A DNA stretch of 28,484 nt from Geosiphon pyriformis (taxonomy: Eukaryota > Glomeromycota > Glomeromycetes > Archaeosporales > Geosiphonaceae). The stretch spans positions 1-28,484 of the forward strand of contig JAAOMT010000489.1 of assembly GCA_016748015.1 (NCBI GenBank), in the 5' to 3' direction. A program made the position numbers and the translations under genes. Under the pieces are notes generated by a model. The model did no database searches, was not told where the DNA came from, and saw only the letters and a program-made list of their open reading frames with translations. Of this stretch, positions 21,501-28,484 are shown piece by piece. Within the stretch, counting starts at the first letter, position 1. Each line of letters opens with the position of its first letter.

Positions 21501-23186
21501 AGGTGTAATTTATATTTTTCTTGAGTGCAATTTGTTTTTAGGTGGTCTAATAAACAATTTTTTCTATTTTTGTAACAGAACTCTCATGTCAACTGTTTTT
21601 GGCAAGTCAAAATTTTTTAAGTTTCTTTTTATGCTTTAGCAATATAATATTGCTTTCATGAACCAGTTTCTTAGTAAAAATAGTGCTATTTTTAATTGAA
21701 AAACTTTCAAGTATTAAAAAAAATTGGACTCACATGGCCTTATTCCTAACTGGTTTAGGCTTTCTGTTAACTTCCTTAGTGGTGTGATTTTTTTTTCTAC
21801 ATGCTTTCCTTTTTTGAGTGTTTTTGGTTTTTCAAATATTTTTGAGTTTTGTGAGTTTGAGTTTGCTTGTAATTATTTATTAGATATTAGTGCTAGTAGT
21901 TTTTCAGTCTATATAAATGGATTTTTAAAAGACTTGGAGAAAGTTAGCATGAGGACTAGTGTGGCAGTTTTTTTTGAGAACATAAATTTTAGTTTGGGTG
22001 TTAGGTTTTTTGGTTTGATGTTTTCTACTTTGGTAGAGCTACAAGCTATTGTATTAGCTTGTAAATATGTCCCCTCTTTTAGTTCAGTTCCCTTTTTTAC
22101 AGACAATCAAATTGCTTTGGATGCATGCAAATTAGAATTGCATTTAGCATATCCAGATTTTTGGAATCAGTAATAAATTGAATATCAACACATTATAAAT
22201 GTTATTCATAGAAAAAATTTAAATGTTAGCTGGCACAAAGTAAAGAGTCACTAGAATATTTTGGGTAATATATATACTAATACACTTGCTAATAATGTTT
22301 TTTTTTTTGGTATCTTTTCTTTCAGTTAGAAAAATATTATATTATGACTAAGAATGGTATTGTTTTTTGTAATTTTAAACATTTTGTTTGTGAAATCTTT
22401 TGGTTTGTTTATTACACACATTGAGAAGTTGGTTTTAGCTCTAAGGTTTTGGCTAGTAACTTGCTTTTGGACATTGATTGGCTTAATTTATCTATAGTAT
22501 GGCATTTTTATTTACATATGGCTGCTGGTTTTACTGGTAGGCCTACTGTTAATACTTCCATATATTTTATAAAAGCTTTGCATCATTAGCTGTCTATTGC
22601 TGTTTAAATATGCTTGTATCACAAGCATTATTTTAGTATATTATGTTTGTATTATGGTGGTATTAAGGTCTTGGATCATGTTTTTTCTTGCTTAGTTAAC
22701 AATTCTGTTTGCTGTTAATTATTAGACATATATGTAGCTGCTTAGGAAATGTTTTCTGGTTATTTTTGTTCTTTTTTATGTGTGTATTAGTTGTTGTCTT
22801 TCTGTGTTTTGAATATTGCAATATGTACAGCTTTTTGCAAGGACTTTGTTTTTAGTAATTGGCTTTGAGAGACTGTTTCTGTCTTCAGAAGTTTTAAAGT
22901 TGTATATTAAATAATTGTGAACTTTGTATGAGATTTCTGTCTTGCTTTTAAAAATAAGATTTGATCTGTTTATATTAAATATTGTGTTTTTATGAAAAAA
23001 AATAAGTTAATATTACATGATAGTTTGGTTCTAGTTTTGGTTTTTGGGCTGTCTTCAGTGTTTTTTGCTGGTATAATCAAATTACTTGATATTATTGAAG
23101 TATTTGGTATTAGTTTTGGTCTGCATAAGTCTTGTTTATATTTTTTATGTATTAAAGACTCGATCTTGATTTATATAGGTGCTTAA
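18546..23186 (+). pseudogene. LINE-2 ORF2 remnant (endonuclease, RT, RNase H)
   Basis: All LINE-1 ORF2 domains are present in the same order but shattered. The endonuclease GDFNED reads ENFNED (about 18973). RT motif A reads LVL-NMQKAYDFV, with the same Asn as LINE-1. Motif C reads FVIDMIWV (20806-20823), so the Asp pair is lost. RNase H YTDG reads YING (about 21910), while LVELQAIVLA and TDNQIALDAC keep acidic residues. The C-terminal Cys-His piece and tail end with FAGIIKLLDIIEVFGISFGLHKSC (22992-23186, open piece). Longest open pieces: 20260-20457, 20644-20853, 20917-21435, 21724-22173. Confidence 0.85.
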
Positions 23187-23334
23187 TGTTATTTTGATCA
23201 GCTTAAGTAACTGGTTATATATAAAAAAGATATGATTCATATCTAGTTTAAATTATTTGTATAATATATTATATTAGGCAGTATTTAGATCTTACTTATT
23301 AAATGTTAATAGTAATAATAATAATAATAATAAT

Positions 23335-23343
23335 AAAATACTA
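23335..23343. repeat. Target-site duplication of LINE-2, right copy
   Basis: aaaatacta is identical to 16592-16600 and directly follows the (AAT)n tail. Confidence 0.75.
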
Positions 23344-24660
23344 ATAATTTATTATAAATAAAACAGTTATAAAAATAAAAACAATAATAAAACAACAAAA
23401 TAACAAAATATACAAAAAAAATTATTAACAATTAGCATATTATATTATTATTAAACAATTTAAGAAAAAACTATCTTAAAATAAACAAAATAAAATATAT
23501 TAACAAACCATATATTATTTTTATTGCTAAAATATACTTTACTAAAAAAATTTATAAGACACAAACGGTTTATTAAAAATAATAAAAGAATACAAAAAAA
23601 ACAATATTGTTTAATATATATTTAAATTTAATAGTAAAACATTTCAACTAAAATCAATACTAAAAAGAACCAAAAAATTGTATTATTGAATAATAATATA
23701 TTTAAACATAAAATAATATATAAAAAATTGTAATATTTATTAAAGAAAAAAAAATAAAACTGAATAAATTACTAAAACCAATTAAAATTAAACAATAATT
23801 TAATCAAATTAAAATTAATTTAATAAGATTATTATTAATAATAACTAAAAACAATAAATATATTATTATTGTCATAAATTATTTTATTAAATAATTAAAA
23901 CTAAAGTCATATAAAAAGCCAACACAGAATTAATAGCCAAATTTATTTATTAAAACTTAATATATTAGCATAAATATTTAAAAAAACTATTATTTAATTA
24001 AAAAACTTACTTTGTTAACAAAACATTAGCAAAATTAAGTTAAAGATTTAGAATTAAAAAACTAATGTTATTACTATATTATTTACAAATAAACAACTTA
24101 GTCAAAAAATTCAATAAAATATTATGTAAAATATTAGCCAAAACTAGTTAAAAAAATTAAAATAATTGAAATTTGTTTATACTATTAATAGTATTTGCTT
24201 ATTGAACAATAAAATAAAATATTATTTAAATAATAATATTCAAATTAATATATAATAAAACAACAATATTGCTAATAGAAACAAATAACAACATATTTAA
24301 CAAAACCAATAACAGATAACACATTTTAAAAAATACTGTTAAAATAAACATATAACTTAATAAAAATCTTAAAAAATAAAAAAAAGCAATTAATTATATT
24401 AAAAAGTTACAAAAAAAATAAAAAAAAAGACATAATAATTAATTATTAAACAAATTAACTAAATTTAAAATTAGAAGCAAAATACTTTTATATTATACAA
24501 AAACAAAAAAACAATAAAATAAAAAATTTGATTCAAAATAAAACAGATTATTCTATATTAAAGAAACATTAAAAAATAGAATATACAAATAATGATTAAA
24601 AAACAGAATTTTATTAAAACAGTATATGATAATTAATTAAAATTATATCATAATAAAATA
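23344..24660 (+). pseudogene. Element A integrase remnant with GPF/Y-type tail
   Basis: Integrase joins the cDNA to host DNA. The plus strand reads YY-IIIYLNIK-YIKNCNIY (about 23685-23745), the zinc-binding YWPNMYxDIxxYIxxCDxCQ block with its last Cys as Tyr. Next comes QIKINLIRLLLIITKNNKYIIIVINYF (about 23806-23890), where the first catalytic Asp (IDLVGPL) is Asn. Then KANTELIAKFIY, YFVNKTLAKL and NNLVKKFNKILCKILAKTS (about 24088-24145) follow, where the catalytic Glu of NGLVERFN is Lys. The tail KFKIRSKILLYYTKTKKQ ... RLFYIKETL (about 24462-24575) fits FKIGDxVLLY...GPFYI, ending LKLYHNK near 24660. D,D,E has become N,N,K by single transitions. Confidence 0.82.
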
Positions 24661-26177
24661 TTAGCAAAACTTAACACATTATAATTAAAAGTACAAAAAA
24701 TACTAATTAAATCTAATAAAATTTCATAAAATCTAGAATCAATTATTGTTATTAAAATCAATATATTACAGAATTAAACATTTATTATATAAATACAGCC
24801 AAAAAACAACAAAACAGAATAATAAAATAGAAATTACAGATAATATCTACTTAATAACTTAACAGTTATTTTATTTAATAAAAACCAAAAACTTAAATAT
24901 GAAAATAACAATTAACAAATAAAATATTTATTATAAAAACATATAAAAAAAACAATTAACAAAACTTTATACAATAATAAAACAGACAAATAAATAATTA
25001 TGTAAAAGAAATTATTAAAAAAATAAAAAAAACTTTTAAAAATTCAATAATATTTGTTTATTTAAAAAAACTAATCACAAAAAACTAAAAAAGTTAGAAA
25101 AACAATTTTTAATTACAAATTGTTATTATTACTTAGAACAATAAATAAATATTTAAACTTTGTATATAAATAGTTTGAAAAGAGCATTTAATAAAAAAAC
25201 AATATAACAAATAAAATATTCAAAAAGAAAACTTAGCAAATTTTACTTGAGCTTAATATTAAAAAAGAAAAATAATATTACTTATTATTGCTAGCAGAAA
25301 TTTGAATTATTAATTAGCATAAAACTATAATTTTTATCATTTATTAATATATATTATTATTTCAAATTATTACTTATTATTTTATTAAATTATTTGAGTT
25401 ATTATTTAATAAATAATCTAATTTGTACAAAACACAAATATAATAAAATTGTAATGATTAAATTATATATATACCGAACTATATAACATTTAAAATTTAA
25501 TAAAATATTTAAAAATTTGATGAAATATTTAACAGTTTATTGAAATAGTTTATTTTTTGCAGAAATAACTTGTAAATTAATAAAATATATCTTTAATATA
25601 TTGAAATATTAGAAAAAAAAGTGCTAAATTATAAAATAGTATTATAAAAAGTTGTATAAAAAAAGCTTCATTTTTTAAGAAAATATATTTTATAAAAAAT
25701 ATCTTATTTAAAATTAAATAATTAGCAAATACAAATTAATTCAAATTAAACTACTTTAAAAACACAAAATTTTTAATTACTAATTTTAATAATTATTAGT
25801 ATTTTCAAGTCTAAATCCAAAACAATTTTTTTGAATATATTTTTTATTTTTATTTTATTTTTTATATTATTTGAGTAGCTTACAATTAAGATTTCTGTAA
25901 AAAAATTAACTTTTACAGCAAAATAACTACACATTAATTAAAAAGCTTATAAACAAAATTTTTTATAAAAAAGTAGACTTTTATCACAAAGTAATTATAT
26001 AAAGTAATTGATATAGAATTTTTTATTTTATTATAAATCCAACAACATATATAATTTAAAGTATAAAAAGATATTTTGAAGGAAAAATTAGCTTATTGGA
26101 AATTTATTAATTTCTATTAACAGCAGAATTAATAGTAAAATGACATTAACAGTATCCAAAAAAAAATAAAATTTTTT
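24661..26177 (+). other. Element A 3' region, partly coding-like and unassigned
   Basis: Between the integrase tail and the right LTR no known domain is visible. About 25030-25330 on the plus strand reads for roughly 100 codons with six stops (fragments KKLEKQFLITNCYYYLEQ, NSLKRAFNKKTI, KYSKRKLSKFYLSLILKKK). The density of mixed residues suggests a decayed ORF beyond pol, but the identity is unknown. An A-rich purine run at 26158-26171 just before the LTR could be the remains of a polypurine tract. Confidence 0.35.
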
Positions 26178-26932
26178 TTAATATCATATAAGAAAATCAT
26201 AAAAATAATAATAATAGTATAAATAGCCAATAATAAAATAGAAAATTATTAAAACATATAATATCAAAAATTTCAAAATACTAACAGAAATTTTAAAATT
26301 TTAAGAATTCCTGAAATTTCAGAAATACTAATAGAAATGTCAAAGATTCTAAAAATGCCAAAAATTTTAGTAATAACTCAAAAAAATTGTAAAAATTTTA
26401 GAAATTTTGTATTACAAAAATTTATATATATAGTAAAAATATTAGAAGCCAAAGAAAAACATTAAAGAACTAGACAAACTTACTTTAAGATTACGCTAGT
26501 ATTTATTATCTTTTTAATTAAACTATAATTAATTTAATAAAACATAAAATTATTAAGAATATAATTAGTATTATTTATTGATAAAACTTGATTTATTTTA
26601 TTAAAATTCAATATTTTAAATATCATAATATTAATATTTAACACAACTACTTAAAAAATTATTGGAATAATAGTTCTTAATTATAGCTATTAACAAAATA
26701 TTAATTTTTATTTTATTTATTTATTTTTATTTATTTACTAATTAATAAAAAAAATATTGAAATTACAATCTCAAAAATTTTCTGGTAAAAAATTTTAAAC
26801 ACTTTATCAAACAAAATTACATTAAATTTCTAAAAAACTCTATTACTAAAATCTTTAAATTATAATAGCTACTAATTTAAGTACCAAGTAACAAAACCCA
26901 CAAATTTTAATCATAGAAATCTACTTGTAACA
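26178..26932 (+). repeat. Right LTR of element A
   Basis: Homologous throughout to 3422-4210, with many transitions and a deletion of about 80 bp. It ends ctacttGTAACA, complementary to the TGTTAT start of the left LTR. The first bases (about 26178-26187) are too diverged to fix the start within about 10 bp. Confidence 0.75.
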
Positions 26933-26936
26933 ATAT
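26933..26936. repeat. Target-site duplication of element A, right copy
   Basis: atat follows the right LTR end and matches 3418-3421. Confidence 0.5.
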
Positions 26937-27610
26937 CAATAATTTTAAAAATCTTTTCAAAATTGTGAATAAGTTATAAGCTAATCAAAAATAATATAAA
27001 CAGATGTTTTTCTTAGATTTTTGACTACTAAATAAGAGTTTGATTTTTGAATAGTTTTTGAAAGTTTTAATTTTGACAAATTCTTAAATATTTTCAGTTT
27101 TAAAGCTTTATTCTTGATATTAGATATTAAAGTAGTAATATTAAGATCCAAATCAAAATTTATTTTTTATTTTTTGAATTTGGTATGACTTGATAGTTTG
27201 CTTCTATTTTTTTATAGTTTTATATTATTATTAGTTAAATTAAAACTAAAAAAGAAATTTTTTTTCATATTATTTATTTTTAAATGGATTTTATGAACGA
27301 TTTATACCAGTAATTGAGTGTTAAGAATAGTGATTTCATCTTTTTTTTACATTGGTTGCTTTAGGTGTTTTATTTCTTTTGCAAATAGTATAAAATTTTT
27401 TAAATAAGTTTTTATCTTACTTTAAGAGAACAAAAAGAGTGGAATAAATCTCTTTTTTCATAAATTTATTTTTGAATAGACTTTGTGAACAATTTTATTA
27501 GTAATTAAGTACCAAAAGTAATGATTTTTTTTTTATAATTGTTTTGAGTATTTTATTTTTTTTGCAAATAGTACAGAAATTTTTGAATAGGTTTTTATCT
27601 TACCATCATA
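26937..27610 (-). mobile_element. Element B upstream part (gag / pre-protease), minus strand
   Basis: On the minus strand this stretch reads with few stops, including NFDLDLNITTLISNIKNKAL, SKLKLSKTIQKSNSYLVVKNL and FD-LITYS-F-KDF-N toward 26940. The last part resembles the pre-protease linker of gypsy elements (..QLLxxSxQRKDLxN). It leads, across the element A insertion, into the protease remnant at 3400. Upstream, at 27604-27240, is a tandem repeat of about 60 codons. It is less A+T-decayed than element A. The 5' boundary near 27610 is a guess. Confidence 0.55.
27247..27604 (-). repeat. Two-copy tandem repeat of about 185-190 bp within element B
   Basis: Plus-strand 27283-27420 and 27473-27604 align along their whole length. 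Shared blocks are gaa(c/t)-atttta-cagtaatt(g/a)ag, attttattt(c/t)tttttgcaaatagta and aggttttt-atcttac (27420 and 27604), with similar intervening sequence. On the minus strand both copies read as a protein repeat: KTYSKISVLFAKKIKYSKQ and KTYLKNFILFAKEIKHLKQ, then IVHKVYSKIN and IVHKIHLKIN. The coding signal on the minus strand supports an internally repeated gag-like protein. Confidence 0.7.
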
Positions 27611-28065
27611 TTGGTTTAATATTAATTTATATATATTCAGAAGTCTTTGTAATCTGGCTCACGTTCAAAAAGTTAATTTGGCTAATCCAATATTATTGTA
27701 GAAAAATGCCATGGTAACAAGTTAGTCGTTACACATTTCTCATTTATGATCATTTCCATGAAATTTCACACTTACAATTTTCTAATTTTGGATGAAATGA
27801 TATTTTGGAAACATTTACATGTTGAAAACAGAAATGAGTATAAGCATTCCAAAATATCTGGTAATATATCATTTATTCAGGTTTGTGCTTTGATTGAAAT
27901 AAGATCTTGGCGCTATAGTGGCTTTTAGAGTTCATTCAATGGTAGTACAACAATATGATACAAATGAATTTTTTATAAGATTGTACATTGTACTACAACA
28001 GTCGGAATTTCACAATGTCTACCATCCATTTCATGAAGAAATATAACAGAATGTTTTCTTCCGAA
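27611..28065. other. Unassigned right flank
   Basis: Composition is milder than in the gypsy remnants, like the left flank. A 60-codon plus-strand open stretch at 27746-27928 (ATCATT start region, FIQVCALIEIRSWRYSGF end) has no recognisable domain and lacks a convincing start. A short inverted repeat GTAGTACAA / TTGTACTAC lies at 27942-27950 and 27988-27996. This is probably the DNA into which element B or the surrounding unit inserted, but no gene is supported. Confidence 0.3.
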
Positions 28066-28118
28066 ATATTTTAATAAAGCTCATTTTGATTGCCTATATT
28101 ATCGGCGTTTTAAGTAAT
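28066..28118 (+). repeat. Partial third copy of the inverted repeat, direct orientation
   Basis: It matches left-repeat bases 46-102 exactly apart from a 4-base gap (taac after aataaagc), running through attgcctatattatcggcg to taagtaat. It is only 26 bases inside the right inverted repeat and opposite to it, so it can pair with 28383-28439 as a hairpin with a loop of about 264 bases. Confidence 0.92.
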
Positions 28119-28144
28119 TCATAAAGAATAAGTAGATCCATGGT

Positions 28145-28484
28145 AAAGGAAATATTTGGAGATGAAAATTCAAATATCGTTTCAGTAGGATCGGAATCAA
28201 ATTCCTTGTAATGTCTCACGACCCCACAATAGCCTATATATAGGAGGTCTCAAATATTTTTATGACATTCATCTTTAAATTGTGAATCTCTTTACACACT
28301 TATCTAAAAGCATAAAAAATAAAAGGTAGCATTTAAACTTAAATCCTCATTACATGGGAAATCTTACCAACATTATGGTTATATTACTTAAAACGCCGAT
28401 AATATAGGCAATCAAAATGAGTTAGCTTTATTAAAATATATAAATGACTCTCTATATAAATGGCCAAAATAAATTGCATTCAAT
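28145..28484 (-). repeat. Right terminal inverted repeat, 340 bp
   Basis: The reverse complement equals 1-340 with no mismatch found. On the minus strand it carries the same 25-codon protein start as the left copy (from 28219), but beyond the repeat that reading diverges (TMDLLILYELLKTP) and soon stops. This suggests the left copy is nearer the original context. Confidence 0.95.

Larger units (their letters stand above)
16601..23334 (+). mobile_element. LINE-2: second, older-looking copy of the same LINE family
   Basis: It is collinear with LINE-1 from the 5' leader (tttccaaaaa-agt-aaaaagttttt) to the 3' tail and almost the same size (6.73 kb). It has far more stops and higher A+T. It ends in a (AAT)n tail at about 23311-23334, where LINE-1 has an A-rich tail, and is bounded by a 9-bp duplication. 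Both copies are essentially full length, so they are separate retrotransposition events and not a duplication of the locus: targets and tails differ. Confidence 0.9.
3422..26932 (+). mobile_element. Element A: dUTPase-bearing Ty3/gypsy LTR retrotransposon, interrupted by two LINEs
   Basis: Diverged direct repeats at 3422-4210 and about 26178-26932 behave as LTRs, with complementary outer ends TGTTAt and GTAACA and a 4-bp flanking duplication. Between them the plus strand carries, in order and heavily decayed, gag, a CCHC zinc knuckle, aspartic protease, dUTPase, RT with YLNN, RNase H, integrase and a GPF/Y-like integrase tail. Two LINEs interrupt it, and the reading continues across each joint when the LINE and one target-site copy are removed. 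The reconstructed size is about 10.0 kb. RT before integrase defines the Ty3/gypsy order. Every catalytic site seen is mutated. Confidence 0.85.

Noticed and set aside
23305-23340. AAT microsatellite as an independent repeat locus
   Set aside because: It is the 3' tail of LINE-2, directly followed by the 9-bp target duplication.
27746-27928. 60-codon ORF in the right flank as a gene
   Set aside because: No domain, unconvincing start and no neighbouring exon; kept only as part of the unassigned flank.
1-28484. Maverick/Polinton-like or other large DNA element defined by long terminal inverted repeats
   Set aside because: No type B DNA polymerase, capsid, packaging ATPase or transposase reading was found on either strand; internal proteins are all retroelement-derived.
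1-28484. Starship-type giant fungal element
   Set aside because: No tyrosine recombinase captain gene at either end, and such elements lack 340-bp inverted repeats.

Overview
This window looks like nuclear DNA of a fungus, most likely an arbuscular mycorrhizal fungus (Glomeromycotina, Rhizophagus/Gigaspora type). The base composition is extremely A+T rich. The decayed proteins resemble, as far as I remember them, the LINE and dUTPase-bearing Ty3/gypsy polyproteins abundant in those genomes; that identification is inference. I see no intact host gene and no rRNA, tRNA or CRISPR. Almost everything is a stack of dead retroelements nested inside each other.

Layout, outside to inside. (1) Both window ends are a perfect 340-bp inverted repeat (1-340 and 28145-28484). 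A third partial copy of it lies at 28066-28118. The left copy runs into a broken coding-like stretch (266-703). (2) Inside lies a minus-strand Ty3/gypsy remnant, element B. Its protease, RT and RNase H lie at about 1420-3417, and its upstream part with a tandem repeat lies at about 26937-27610. (3) Element B is split by a plus-strand Ty3/gypsy LTR retrotransposon, element A (3422-26932). A has diverged LTRs of about 0.75-0.79 kb, TGTTAt...gTAACA ends and a 4-bp flanking duplication (atat). Its order is gag, zinc knuckle, protease, dUTPase, RT, RNase H, integrase. (4) Element A is interrupted by two near full-length LINEs of one family. LINE-1 (5738-12479) sits in gag just before the zinc knuckle, with 7-bp target-site duplications. 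LINE-2 (16601-23334) sits between RNase H and integrase, with 9-bp duplications. Removing both LINEs and one copy of each duplication leaves about 10.0 kb for element A, and its reading resumes across both joints.

The relative order of events is B first, then A into B, then the LINEs into A. LINE-2 is much more decayed than LINE-1 and probably older. Decay is dominated by G/C-to-A/T transitions. These turn catalytic Asp codons into Asn (YLDD to YLNN in both gypsy RTs; the integrase D,D,E to N,N,K) and turn Gln, Arg and Trp codons into stops. LINE-1 is the least damaged layer. Its endonuclease residues are all present, but its reading frames are broken and RT motif A has Asn where Asp is expected.

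No gene here appears able to make a full product. The value of the window is as a record: nested insertions with target duplications, a dUTPase-carrying gypsy lineage, transition-driven decay, and an inverted repeat far younger-looking than what it encloses.
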